DNA from: Enterospora canceri
Lineage: Eukaryota > Microsporidia > Enterocytozoonidae
Reading direction: 5' to 3'
Length of the DNA stretch: 10,424 nt
Assembly: GCA_002087915.1 (NCBI GenBank)
Contig: LWDP01000062.1
Location: forward strand, 1-10,424
Positions 1 to 7,925 of this stretch are shown here, piece by piece. The position numbers were made by a program, and so were the translations under genes. How positions within the stretch are numbered: the stretch's first letter is position 1; every line of letters begins with the position of its first letter. The notes below the pieces were generated by a model, which was not told the origin of the DNA, searched no databases, and worked only from the letters and a program-made list of their open reading frames with translations.

Positions 1-3000
1 CTAACTAACGAAGAGAATGAGACAAACCAGGATGTATTATCAGATGTAGACATTGCAGAGCTATCTGAGATAGACGAATCAATTTCAGTGGTGGATATTC
101 CAGAAAACAGTCGCATTTGTCAGGCACAGCTGAACAGCTTCGTTGATCTGCTTGCATTCTACTTCAACATATTCAATACGGCATATGGATCATTCTACCA
201 GACTGATTTGCTGATAATCACAAGGCAAGTGATCAAATACAAGAATATTCTGGGAGAAGAGGAGTTTGCTAATTACATGACTGTCTTTCTGAAGATAGCA
301 GTGCGAGAAGAACTAAACGAGAACATCTCAGAACCAGTGGAATTCAATCAGATCAAAATCGAATACCTGAAAAATCTAAATAGCGTAACCAACTTCTACA
401 CCGAGAAGCCAAAGGATGATATCAATCTGCTGATGTATCTGATAGTGGAGGTCTACAATGCCAATAACTACAACAAGGTTGAATATGAGATCAAAAACAT
501 GTACGAATTGATCAAGGAGTATGATGGAACTGTGGTAGAGACAGAAGATGATGCATCAGTGAGCGTAGTAGAAAACCACATTCTCAAAGACACCGTCATA
601 AAGAAGGAATCAGAGCCAAAAATGGTCATTGGCTTCAAAACAGCTGATCTGAAATTCATCAAGGACTTCCACGGCCTATTTGGAATGGCCTTCTACCAAA
701 GTGAGTTTGTTGATGACCTGAAGACATTCGTAACCAATGACTTCAGACACGTCTACGTCATCAAACACATTCTGCCTGAGACAGTCTTCCTGGAACAGTC
801 TCTGATGGCTGATTACAAGATCAACATGAATCCACTCTTTCTGACTGAATACGGTGCAGTTGGAATCGTAAATAGCGAAGTCAACCGAATGCTGGCAAAC
901 ATCAACAAGGGCAACAACATGGACGAATTCAAGAGGATGCTCTACTTGCTCGAATACGGAATCAATAGGGGCGTATTCATGGATGCATTTCTGGTATTCT
1001 GCTACTTCATCAAGACACATGAGAATGTTGCGGCTGCAATATCAGAGGAGATCACCAACATCTACTATCTGCTGATTCAGAATATCAGTGATTCCAGAAA
1101 ACTGATCAGAATGATTCTGGTGGATATTGGAGACTACTTTGGTGGTGATGCTGATGAGAGTGTGATCAACCTGATAAGCGAGGCAGACAAGGCAATGCTG
1201 AACAAGCGCCTAGTCGTATTCAATGACCTGATCAACAACTATACGATACTGAAAACAATCAAGAATGATGGAGAGAAGTTGTATTCGAAGAAGCAGGAGG
1301 ACACTGAGGTGCAAATCAATAAGGTGCTGAATATTTTGTTAGGGAACATGCTCAAGGAGAAGAAGAACAATACGCAAAGTGCCCTTTCCACTGAAGTGGT
1401 GAAGAACACCCTGAAAATCTACTACTTTTTGAGCAGCAATGGAGTACGCATCTACACGGCTGAACCAGAGCAGATTGTGGAGGCATTCAACCGTAACATT
1501 GACATAGTGAAGTATTCGCTCTACATGCTTGGAACAGATTACATCATTTCCAACCTAATGAGCTACTACAAGATCATTCTGAATGAAATCAACTTCCAGG
1601 GCATTTTCACCGAATCAAAGAAGAACGAGTTCTACAACAAGTTGATTGAGGCTGGTCCAACTGCCATATCCGGTGATGAGAACTACATTCACATGTGGAA
1701 TGATGCATTTGATGGAATGGTTGCCCTTGATGTTGATACTGCCCTGTTCTATCAGCGAAGTGTCCAATACCTCGTAACCTGTGCAATTCGCCATACGAAC
1801 ATCCTCTACCGTGGCAAAATGCTCGTTTTCAACGACAACTTCACCCAACTTGAATTCTACGAGGGTGGCCCAGAACTAGGCGCAAATGCCGTGAATACGC
1901 CTTCTGAGAAGAATGCAATAACGAGACACTACACGCCCCAGGAGGTGGCTGAGACTGCAACTGGGCCTGAGAAGACGAAGGTGGCTCTTTCATCAATTCA
2001 TAGCCACTACTGCATTGGAATCAGGTTATCCAAATTTGCGTCACAAATGGCTGATTTCGCCTACAGAACTTTCAGCCACAACCCAGAGGAGTTCTCAAGG
2101 GCTGTTCCAGCAGACATCTCGCTCCTCCCGTTCTTCTGCTGCCTCGACCCCACCTTCAAAAGCAGACTCTTCAGGTTCCTGATTCCCAGACTCAACTCGT
2201 ATCTCCTGTTTGTGCTCTACGACGACTCCAATTTCACCACTGGAAACCAAATGGTCTCAGTTCAGAAGACTCGCTTCCAAAAGCGCCTTTCTGAAATCGA
2301 AATCATCGCCCTCCTTCGCCTGAACCTCAAGCGGATTGATTCTGGCCTCTTTTCAGTTGCCCTGGCTGGAATGGAGAAGGTGTTCACCCTCTCTACGTTC
2401 AAAATGGCCTATTCCGTGGTATTGAACAACCCTGGCACGTTCAACAAGTTCAGGGACTTCCTGTTTCGTCAAATGAGAAGAAATGTTGATTTGTATAGGG
2501 CGATATACGCAATAGTGAATTACAGTAGAAACAAGGTGATGGACGAAGAGGAAGAGGCGATTCTGAAGGAGATCATTGGTGGAAGCAAGGCGGAAGATGG
2601 ATCACATTCTGGTGGATCCAAGAGCATCGTGGCTGCCGTGGTCGATGAGATCTTCTTCTACCACAAAAACAGCTTCGAATTCTACGGGCCAAGAAGGAGA
2701 CTCGCTATCGCATTCACCGAGGCAGTGATGGCTGATTTCCAGGGGGAGAAGTTCTTCACTTTTATGCTTGAAGAGAAACGAGAGATTCTCAAGGGGCTCT
2801 CCTCGTACGTCGACTACGCCAAGACAATCGACACCCTGACACGAGGCGTAGACAACACCCTCTTCTCCTACGGCACAGCCTACAAGATATTCTGCATCCG
2901 TCGCCTTGGATTTCTGGTCTACACGTCTCGTAGGGTCCACGATGCACGAGCAGTCGATAAGATCGTATCGTGTGTCTTCGACCTCTTCAACACCGGAATG

Positions 3001-3444
3001 GACATCAAGATCGAGCTCTATCGCCTGATTCGAATTCTGCTATGGAAAGTTGATGAGAGACAAATCAGCCTTCTTTATCCAATTGTGAAGGAAGACATGG
3101 AGCTGAATATTGGACGGTGTTCACTGCGATATAAGTTCGTGATGCTCTCCTGCATGGATGTGGCACTATTCATGGACTTGAATGAGTGGGAATTTGATGG
3201 GATTCTGGCTGCTATTTCTGAGCCAAATTCATTCAAGGCTGATTTGGTTGATTTGGATGAGTCACCCTACTACAACTCATTATTTGACTACAAGACCAAT
3301 ACGAATGATGGGTTAGTGAAGTATGCTGGTGATGCAATAGGATACTACCAGAAGATGAGACTGATTGGTAGAACAAGAAATGAGGCTGATTTGGAGCAGA
3401 AGTTGTTGCTGCAGTTTAAAGAGAAGTCATCAGGGGAGAAATAG
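1..3444 (+). CDS. Large probable alpha-helical protein, 5' end outside the window
   Basis: The frame is open from base 1 to a TAG at 3442-3444, giving 1147 residues with no in-frame ATG before base 277. The GTG at 88 is only an internal valine codon; the gene starts upstream of the window. I do not recognise the family. The protein is rich in Leu, Ile, Phe, Asn and charged residues, with no signal peptide, no convincing membrane span, no zinc-finger cysteine pattern and no nucleotide-binding loop. Long amphipathic helices throughout suggest an alpha-solenoid scaffold such as a nucleoporin, karyopherin, NOT1-like or HEAT-repeat protein; this is inference. An acidic linker lies near codons 175-190. 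A Gly/Ser-rich loop near codons 860-875 separates two helical parts. The best-ordered stretch, near codons 655-830, is rich in Phe, Leu and Arg. Codon choice becomes strongly C-ending between about 2100 and 2950. The gene ends 56 bp before eL37 on the same strand. Confidence 0.88.
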   Translation, partial: LTNEENETNQDVLSDVDIAELSEIDESISVVDIPENSRICQAQLNSFVDLLAFYFNIFNTAYGSFYQTDLLIITRQVIKYKNILGEEEFANYMTVFLKIAVREELNENISEPVEFNQIKIEYLKNLNSVTNFYTEKPKDDINLLMYLIVEVYNANNYNKVEYEIKNMYELIKEYDGTVVETEDDASVSVVENHILKDTVIKKESEPKMVIGFKTADLKFIKDFHGLFGMAFYQSEFVDDLKTFVTNDFRHVYVIKHILPETVFLEQSLMADYKINMNPLFLTEYGAVGIVNSEVNRMLANINKGNNMDEFKRMLYLLEYGINRGVFMDAFLVFCYFIKTHENVAAAISEEITNIYYLLIQNISDSRKLIRMILVDIGDYFGGDADESVINLISEADKAMLNKRLVVFNDLINNYTILKTIKNDGEKLYSKKQEDTEVQINKVLNILLGNMLKEKKNNTQSALSTEVVKNTLKIYYFLSSNGVRIYTAEPEQIVEAFNRNIDIVKYSLYMLGTDYIISNLMSYYKIILNEINFQGIFTESKKNEFYNKLIEAGPTAISGDENYIHMWNDAFDGMVALDVDTALFYQRSVQYLVTCAIRHTNILYRGKMLVFNDNFTQLEFYEGGPELGANAVNTPSEKNAITRHYTPQEVAETATGPEKTKVALSSIHSHYCIGIRLSKFASQMADFAYRTFSHNPEEFSRAVPADISLLPFFCCLDPTFKSRLFRFLIPRLNSYLLFVLYDDSNFTTGNQMVSVQKTRFQKRLSEIEIIALLRLNLKRIDSGLFSVALAGMEKVFTLSTFKMAYSVVLNNPGTFNKFRDFLFRQMRRNVDLYRAIYAIVNYSRNKVMDEEEEAILKEIIGGSKAEDGSHSGGSKSIVAAVVDEIFFYHKNSFEFYGPRRRLAIAFTEAVMADFQGEKFFTFMLEEKREILKGLSSYVDYAKTIDTLTRGVDNTLFSYGTAYKIFCIRRLGFLVYTSRRVHDARAVDKIVSCVFDLFNTGMDIKIELYRLIRILLWKVDERQISLLYPIVKEDMELNIGRCSLRYKFVMLSCMDVALFMDLNEWEFDGILAAISEPNSFKADLVDLDESPYYNSLFDYKTNTNDGLVKYAGDAIGYYQKMRLIGRTRNEADLEQKLLLQFKEKSSGEK

Positions 3445-3445
3445 C

Positions 3446-3480
3446 AGTTGAAAAAGTAGTTGAAAATGACAGTTGAAAAA
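3446..3480 (+). repeat. Three short AGTTGAAAA repeats upstream of eL37
   Basis: The motif AGTTGAAAA occurs at 3446-3454, 3458-3466 and 3471-3479, with spacings of 12 and 13 bp, filling most of the 56-bp gap between the large gene and eL37. It may be a promoter element for the ribosomal protein gene or simple slippage; nothing in the sequence decides between them. Confidence 0.6.
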
Positions 3481-3493
3481 ATAGCAATTTTTA

Positions 3494-3497
3494 CCCC
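3494..3497 (+). promoter_or_regulatory. CCCC start-proximal motif of eL37
   Basis: Four C's end three bases (AGA) before the ATG at 3501. Placement matches the CCC-type motif reported upstream of many microsporidian genes. An out-of-frame ATG at 3466 lies further upstream, so a transcript starting close to the C run would avoid it. Confidence 0.65.
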
Positions 3498-3500
3498 AGA

Positions 3501-3764
3501 ATGTCAAAGGGAACTCCAAGCATGGGAAAGAGAACCAAGAGAAACCATCTTCTGTGTCCAAGGTGTGGGCACATGGCGTACCACAAACAGAGGGCAGAAT
3601 GTGCATCCTGTGCGTATCCAGAGGCCAAGAAGCGAACCAGGAGGTCTGAGAAGGCAAAGAGAAGGGAGCATGGAAAGAAGAAGTACATCAAGAAGGTGAT
3701 ACAGAAGAGTAAGACTGGATTTAGGCAGCATCCACTGATTATGAAGATGCAAGGAAGAGAATAA
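3501..3764 (+). CDS. RPL37: 60S ribosomal protein eL37
   Basis: This 87-residue basic protein is eL37 of the large ribosomal subunit, a small rRNA-binding protein held together by a zinc ribbon. The family signature is plain: the N-terminal SKGTPSMGKR block, a zinc site formed by C19-x2-C22 and C34-x2-C37, the following YP motif (39-40), a SEKAKRR stretch near 48-54 and a late KTGFR motif near 70-74. Length is close to the roughly 88-92 residues usual in fungi and animals, and the frame is intact without an intron. The segment after the SEKAKRR block is more divergent than in yeast or animals, as expected in fast-evolving microsporidia. The start is fixed by the family N terminus and by the CCCC motif just before it. 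The TAA stop sits inside an AATAAA, and the gene converges with the next one across 36 bp. Confidence 0.96.
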   Translation: MSKGTPSMGKRTKRNHLLCPRCGHMAYHKQRAECASCAYPEAKKRTRRSEKAKRREHGKKKYIKKVIQKSKTGFRQHPLIMKMQGRE

Positions 3765-3765
3765 A
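3760..3765 (+). terminator. AATAAA poly(A) signal overlapping the eL37 stop
   Basis: AATAAA spans the TAA stop codon (3762-3764). This would give a very short 3' UTR, which suits the 36-bp gap to the convergent neighbour. Confidence 0.5.
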
Positions 3766-3800
3766 GTAAGAATAGTACAATCAGTCTTCAATTCACTCTT

Positions 3801-4394
3801 TTAAGGATCAAAGTAGTCCAAGATGCATCGTACAATACGGGATTTGACTGATTCCATGGTAGTGGGACTGTACGATAAAGAATGATTGCTGTGTTCTAGA
3901 CATCCTATTTCTCTACGGATTGAAATAGAGAGGGTGACAGTGAGTAGGAGCACGTTCTTCTGGTTGCCACCTGGAACAACACGGATTTCACCCGTATTTG
4001 AGTCTACTTCAAGTACAACTTGTATGACATCTTTTCTATCTAAATCAGTAAATTGTGTCTCACTTAAATGGCCTGTTGCGTAGAAGGCTACTGCACTTCT
4101 CATATCATACAATATTGATTTTTCAAGCAACTTGTTGAGTCTTCTTTGACTCAGCTGTTTTGGTGTGATCAATTCCTTGGGTTCAGTCTCCATTTTCATT
4201 ATGACTTTTATTGAGTAATACTTGCCAGCATTGAGTAGAACACCACTAATTGATGAGGCCAGGGTAGCAGGTGCATTGGATGTTAGTGATTTGGATACTA
4301 GGTCACCAACAGATTCAACTTCAGTCTCATTAAGGAAGATGGTGCACTGATCAAGAGAAGCAAGTACCAAATTAATTATCAATATTAGCATCAT
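3801..4394 (-). CDS. Small predicted secreted protein, unrecognised
   Basis: A 197-residue protein of unknown family. It opens with two methionines and a hydrophobic stretch, LILIINLVLASL (about residues 3-14), a short but good signal peptide with likely cleavage near residues 13-16. The mature part has a Ser/Ala/Leu-rich segment (about 34-55), a basic Gln/Arg/Leu stretch around 80-90 and beta-looking hydrophobic strands such as VIQVVLEV and the segment near 149-158. Three cysteines are seen after the signal region (17, then two in the last 45 residues), so a disulfide is possible. I chose the first ATG because CCCC ends one base before it. The gene shares a 158-bp divergent spacer with the membrane-protein gene at 4553, so the two may be co-regulated. 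A role outside the cell or in the spore wall is possible but is inference. Confidence 0.8.
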   Translation of the reverse strand: MMLILIINLVLASLDQCTIFLNETEVESVGDLVSKSLTSNAPATLASSISGVLLNAGKYYSIKVIMKMETEPKELITPKQLSQRRLNKLLEKSILYDMRSAVAFYATGHLSETQFTDLDRKDVIQVVLEVDSNTGEIRVVPGGNQKNVLLLTVTLSISIRREIGCLEHSNHSLSYSPTTMESVKSRIVRCILDYFDP

Positions 4395-4395
4395 T

Positions 4396-4399
4396 GGGG
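4396..4399 (-). promoter_or_regulatory. CCCC start-proximal motif of the 3801-4394 gene
   Basis: GGGG on the plus strand, read as CCCC on the coding strand, ends one base before the ATG. Confidence 0.6.
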
Positions 4400-4543
4400 T
4401 GATTGTTTGTTTGCATAGATTGATTAATAATAGGGAGACAATAGGATGGTTTAAGGTTAATTAAATAACTATAAGGGTGATTTAATACTTTAATAAGGGA
4501 TAAATTTGTTTTAGCCTGATGATTTAAAGGAGAAATTCATTTA

Positions 4544-4548
4544 CCCCC
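4544..4548 (+). promoter_or_regulatory. CCCCC start-proximal motif of the 4553-5869 gene
   Basis: Five C's end four bases (GTAG) before the ATG at 4553, the longest C run among the five examples in the window. Confidence 0.6.
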
Positions 4549-4552
4549 GTAG

Positions 4553-5869
4553 ATGCGTTTTGGGTGGCCAAGCTTTCTTACTTTTGGGAAGAAGAAGACA
4601 ACGAATAACATTGGTCCTGTGACTATTAGGGAGTTAAATGAAGACAACAAGTTGCTGTTCACCAAATACAATGATATAATAGAGAAGGAGAACGAAAAGT
4701 TCGTATCTGATCCGTATTTTGAGAATAACATAGGCAGAGCCAAGGACTACAACAAGGATTTGTCTAAGCTATGGAGTGACTTCTTCGTAGAATGTCGTGA
4801 TGCAGAGATGGATGTGAACGGTATTCCATCAATAATCAGAGACAATGATTTGATGGTGAGCTTGATAGCCCACCGTTTTAAAGACTATAAGGATGTATGG
4901 GAGTACTATGACATGAATGATGTGAATATTGGGGTCTTATTCAAGGTACTTGATGAATTATATGGACAGCAGTGTGGAGTATTACACCCATTTGCAACTA
5001 TTGTAGCAAATATGTTAACTGAACAGAAGTACAAGGATTTAGGTATAAAATTCTATGGAAAACTGGTGGAATTCGACACAAGGCACCAGGAAATGAGGGA
5101 AGAGAATAAGGCGTGTTCAATTTTACACACATTCGTATTCAAGGGGGCAGATGCCAACGAGATGTTCATCAGATACCTCTATGAGTGTGCTGTGAAAGAT
5201 AGTAGCAAAAATAACAATAACGTGATCAGGTTCAAAAATGCGTATGATCTATTTATGACTGAAGTGGTAGCAAAAACACCGATTAATAAGAAATTAGAAA
5301 ATGGAGTAGATATGACTGAATACACAATACCAATCAAGGAGATAGTGATAAAAGTGGAGACTGAGATGTACAATATGTTTGATATCAACAAGATCAGGAG
5401 CATTGTTGATGAACTGCTATCCAAAACAACGGCAAAGAGTATACGACGGATGGCTACAAAGAAATTCAAATTGGAAATTAAGGATGGGATGAAGTTCGTC
5501 AAAATGTTCAATAACAGATTTCCAGGCTTTCTCAAATTCATATCCCAGTTGACAGTAAACAAGCAGGACAATACAGTGAAGTTGAAGAAGATAGATACCA
5601 CACTGACGGACTCAGTAACAACACAACCAATATCATACAGTGAATCAAGCGTACATGACCATGGTGAGACGCCTAAAGAGAAAAAGGAGCTTAAAACAGA
5701 ACTCAAAATTGCACTATGGATGCTCTCGATATTCCTGGTGGCTATGGTTCTGATTCTAATTACACTGTTAGTTAGACATAGGAGAAATGCTCGTAGCAAG
5801 GAACAAGAGCATGAATCAGGTGTATTGATGCTGAATGAGTCAGAATACAAGTTTGTGAATAATTTGTAG
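4553..5869 (+). CDS. Single-span membrane protein, unrecognised
   Basis: A 438-residue protein I cannot assign to a family. Residues 1-380 are hydrophilic and look helical, rich in Lys, Asp, Asn, Phe and Tyr, with no clear signal peptide. A single strong membrane span lies at about 386-407 (IALWMLSIFLVAM followed by VLILITLLV). It is followed at once by a basic cluster, RHRRNAR, and a 25-residue acidic to polar tail. The basic cluster favours a cytosolic C-tail with the bulk of the protein on the other side, but the missing signal peptide leaves topology open. The region before the span (about 340-383) is Ser/Thr- and Lys/Glu-rich and probably a flexible stalk. The start is supported by the CCCCC motif. 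The next gene follows on the same strand after 48 bp. A surface or endomembrane protein is likely. Confidence 0.85.
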   Translation: MRFGWPSFLTFGKKKTTNNIGPVTIRELNEDNKLLFTKYNDIIEKENEKFVSDPYFENNIGRAKDYNKDLSKLWSDFFVECRDAEMDVNGIPSIIRDNDLMVSLIAHRFKDYKDVWEYYDMNDVNIGVLFKVLDELYGQQCGVLHPFATIVANMLTEQKYKDLGIKFYGKLVEFDTRHQEMREENKACSILHTFVFKGADANEMFIRYLYECAVKDSSKNNNNVIRFKNAYDLFMTEVVAKTPINKKLENGVDMTEYTIPIKEIVIKVETEMYNMFDINKIRSIVDELLSKTTAKSIRRMATKKFKLEIKDGMKFVKMFNNRFPGFLKFISQLTVNKQDNTVKLKKIDTTLTDSVTTQPISYSESSVHDHGETPKEKKELKTELKIALWMLSIFLVAMVLILITLLVRHRRNARSKEQEHESGVLMLNESEYKFVNNL

Positions 5870-5880
5870 GAAGAATGGTA

Positions 5881-5886
5881 AATAAA
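5881..5886 (+). terminator. Candidate AATAAA poly(A) signal
   Basis: AATAAA begins 12 bases after the TAG stop of the membrane-protein gene and only 32 bases before the next start codon, so the two transcripts must end and begin within about 48 bp or overlap. Confidence 0.4.
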
Positions 5887-5910
5887 TGAATAGAAGAGTA
5901 AAATGTGACA

Positions 5911-5914
5911 CCCC
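5911..5914 (+). promoter_or_regulatory. CCCC start-proximal motif of the 5918-6892 gene
   Basis: The string ACCCCAGA directly before the ATG is identical, over eight bases, to the one before eL37. Confidence 0.62.
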
Positions 5915-5917
5915 AGA

Positions 5918-6892
5918 ATGCAGATTTGTTTATTTGGATTTGTAGATGCAAAACAACTGGTACGAACTAAGAGGGGTGTTTCATACATTTCAACTGAGAA
6001 TGTGGATGATCCAAATGAATTTAGGTCACTCAGATACAACAGTGATGTCAGACTGGTTTGTGAGGAAGGGCCGCTTGAACGACTTGCGGACTACAATGAC
6101 ACATTCAATGATAAGAACGTGTTTATGAACAGGTGCATAACAAGCAAGAAAACGATGCTTCTCTATGAGCAACTTGCCTATCTACTAGGGAAGAAAGAGA
6201 TGTTATTGGAGATACGGAATACACAAGGAAAGAAGACAGTGCAAAACAAATTGGATACAAAGCGGATGAGTACACTTCAATGCATTTTGCGTCCCAAGGA
6301 GTCACTGGTTCTTGTTAAGAATAAGAAACGAATATCCTTAGGAGAGTTCAGCAAATTCGAAAACAACACCCAGAATGAGTGGATCTTCTACTACGTGAAT
6401 GGAGACTCAAATAGTTTTGGTACGCGTAATTCAGCAGTTGTTGTCTTCTATCCGAGTCATGTGAGGGTTACTAAGAAAGTATTTATGGATAAACCAGGTC
6501 AATACAAATTCACAGTTGGATTACCAGAGTTATATACGACTGAGAAAGTGATAACACTGAAAACAGTAACAAAAGAAGAAGCAGAGAGAATAGAAAATAT
6601 GTGGAACAAGGAGAACAATGTGGGTGAACAAGGGGTTACTGAAGACGGAATTGTTCACGTGTTCAATCTGGAAGAGAATATTCCTAGCAATGAGTTACCA
6701 GGCAAGGATGAAGATAAGAACACAGGTATTGAAGAAACAGTTGAAAAGGAAGAGAAGGAGGAGAAGGAGGAAGAACAAGATGTTAAAACGGATAAGGAAC
6801 AGGAACAGGAGAAGAAATCGAAGAAGAAACAGGAATCGGAACAGAAACCGGAGACTAAGACAGAGGAATATGATATGACTGATGCATTGTGA
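5918..6892 (+). CDS. Protein with weak signal peptide and Lys/Glu-rich tail, unrecognised
   Basis: A 324-residue protein of unknown family. The start MQICLFGFVDAKQL is a very short hydrophobic run ending in VDA, which could be a minimal signal peptide; I give this about even odds. Residues 20-250 form a mixed alpha/beta-looking domain with scattered cysteines (4, 48, 73, 121). From about residue 260 to the end the protein is a charged low-complexity tail made almost only of Lys, Glu, Asp, Gln and Thr (EKEEKEEKEEEQ and similar), ending EEYDMTDAL. On the DNA this tail is a long purine-rich tract (about 6735-6870). It follows the membrane-protein gene by 48 bp on the same strand and meets the coiled-coil gene tail to tail with 14 bp between stops. 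The ATG is fixed by the CCCC motif. Function unknown; an exported, disordered-tail protein is my reading. Confidence 0.83.
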   Translation: MQICLFGFVDAKQLVRTKRGVSYISTENVDDPNEFRSLRYNSDVRLVCEEGPLERLADYNDTFNDKNVFMNRCITSKKTMLLYEQLAYLLGKKEMLLEIRNTQGKKTVQNKLDTKRMSTLQCILRPKESLVLVKNKKRISLGEFSKFENNTQNEWIFYYVNGDSNSFGTRNSAVVVFYPSHVRVTKKVFMDKPGQYKFTVGLPELYTTEKVITLKTVTKEEAERIENMWNKENNVGEQGVTEDGIVHVFNLEENIPSNELPGKDEDKNTGIEETVEKEEKEEKEEEQDVKTDKEQEQEKKSKKKQESEQKPETKTEEYDMTDAL

Positions 6893-6905
6893 ATGATACA
6901 GGACA

Positions 6906-6911
6906 TTTATT
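6906..6911 (-). terminator. AATAAA poly(A) signal overlapping the stop of the coiled-coil gene
   Basis: Read on the minus strand, AATAAA includes the TAA stop at 6909-6907. Only 14 bp separate this stop from that of the convergent gene. Confidence 0.45.
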
Positions 6912-7830
6912 GATCACTCTTCTTCTTCACTGCTTCTATTACATCTTTGTTTATTGTGAGTTTCTTTGTGCTGTTATTTTTATCGCTATAAAGCATGCTA
7001 TTACTGATATTGGTTTCTGACTGCATTTTGATGAATGGCTCCAGGGTAACACTTGGTACCTGCTTCTCTTTCTCCTGTTTCTTTGGTTTGTGTATCACAC
7101 GCACACTTCTTGTTTCAATGAAATCACTGCCTAAAATTGTGTTGTTTGATTCAGTTGGATTTGATGTCGTACTCTGACACTTTTCAAGTATTTCGATGGA
7201 TGAATCTGATGAATTATTCAGTCTAGTACTCTCACATGGGGCACTGTTCTGTGGTCCAATTCTAATTGGCTCTGCTTCTTCCTGTATCATTTCATCCAAA
7301 CTGCTTTTGACTGCCTCCGTGCTACTCTTTGTCTCCTTCATTCTTTTGATTCTCGTGTATTCATTCATCTTCCTCTTTATTCTATCCAGGTCATTCTTCA
7401 CTCCCTTCAATTCTACACCCATTCTGCTTATCTTCACATCAACGCTTTTCTCATTCTCTAAGTTCCTTATTCGCCTCCGAAGCTGTTCATTCTCTTCCTT
7501 CATCTCCATGTTCTCATTTTCAATCCGCTCTATTCTGCCTTTCATCTCCACCATTGCTTCCTTACAATCACGTGACTCACAATCTACTCGTAAATAGCTC
7601 ACATTCTCGTCCTGATTGAACTTATTCAACCATTTATGGTTCTCTTCTTCAATTTTAGTCTTATTTTCACTTGTAGCCCCAATTTGCTCGAACTTCTTCC
7701 TTCTTTTCCCACCAATTCTCTTAGTCAATGCTTCTGCTATACAACCAACCAGACTCCTGCTCTCTGTATCGTATTCCTTCTTGAATGCATCTCTGATTTG
7801 CTTCTCTTTTTCATCCTCTTCTTTTGTCAT
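6907..7830 (-). CDS. Coiled-coil protein, unrecognised
   Basis: A 307-residue hydrophilic protein with no signal peptide or membrane span. Residues 1-20 are highly charged. A basic cluster, GGKRRKKF, at about 40-47 could be a nuclear localisation signal. A coiled coil runs from about 88 to 168, with Ile, Leu and Met at heptad-like spacing between Glu, Lys, Arg and Asn (for example EENEQLRRRIRNLENEK near 112-128). The rest, about 170-307, is Ser/Asn/Thr-rich and looks disordered. The layout of a basic patch, coiled coil and disordered tail fits a dimeric structural or nuclear protein, but the basic patch is too far from the coil for an ordinary bZIP. The first ATG is used because CCCC ends three bases before it. 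It lies 95 bp downstream of the Ser/Thr-rich gene on the same strand. Confidence 0.82.
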   Translation of the reverse strand: MTKEEDEKEKQIRDAFKKEYDTESRSLVGCIAEALTKRIGGKRRKKFEQIGATSENKTKIEEENHKWLNKFNQDENVSYLRVDCESRDCKEAMVEMKGRIERIENENMEMKEENEQLRRRIRNLENEKSVDVKISRMGVELKGVKNDLDRIKRKMNEYTRIKRMKETKSSTEAVKSSLDEMIQEEAEPIRIGPQNSAPCESTRLNNSSDSSIEILEKCQSTTSNPTESNNTILGSDFIETRSVRVIHKPKKQEKEKQVPSVTLEPFIKMQSETNISNSMLYSDKNNSTKKLTINKDVIEAVKKKSDQ

Positions 7831-7833
7831 CCT

Positions 7834-7837
7834 GGGG
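7834..7837 (-). promoter_or_regulatory. CCCC start-proximal motif of the coiled-coil gene
   Basis: On the coding strand CCCC ends three bases (AGG) before the ATG at 7830, the same spacing as at eL37. Confidence 0.6.
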
Positions 7838-7925
7838 TTGTTTTGTGTATTTCAGTAGAAATATTAGCACAGAATATTGGTTAGGCAATTTGATAGCCGT
7901 TCCATTATTTATCTTCTACTGGTGA

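Larger units (their letters stand above)
4395..4552. promoter_or_regulatory. Divergent AT-rich promoter spacer
   Basis: The 158 bp separates two start codons pointing apart. It is strongly AT-rich, with several TTTAAT/TTAATTAAA-like stretches near 4455-4495 that could serve as TATA-like sites, and a C run at each end next to the start codons. No open frame of note lies in it. Confidence 0.55.

Noticed and set aside
40..47. bZIP transcription factor reading of the coiled-coil protein (residue numbers, gene 6907-7830)
   Set aside because: The basic patch is about 45 residues before the coiled coil and lacks the Asn-x7-Arg pattern expected of a bZIP basic region joined to the zipper.
88..90. 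GTG as the start of the large gene
   Set aside because: A eukaryotic nuclear gene would not normally start at GTG, and the frame is open back to base 1, so the true start is upstream of the window.
3460..3699. 79-residue plus-strand frame overlapping eL37
   Set aside because: It is read in another frame through the eL37 gene, begins at TTG or an ATG at 3466, and is Arg-rich in the way shadows of basic proteins are.
5179..6039. 286-residue minus-strand frame
   Set aside because: It is antisense to two genes with well supported starts, and its Ser/Leu/Ile-rich make-up is what the complement of Lys/Asn/Glu-rich coding gives.
6618..6878. 86-residue Arg/Lys-rich frame
   Set aside because: A frame-shifted reading of the purine-rich Lys/Glu tail; composition alone explains it.
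6618..6890. Possible programmed frameshift in the Lys/Glu tail
   Set aside because: Purine runs offer slippery sites, but the main frame ends naturally and no pseudoknot or alternative long extension is visible.
7196..7597. 133-residue Ser/Phe/Leu-rich plus-strand frame with apparent membrane spans
   Set aside because: Antisense to the coiled-coil gene; hydrophobic codons are the complement of Lys/Glu/Asn codons.
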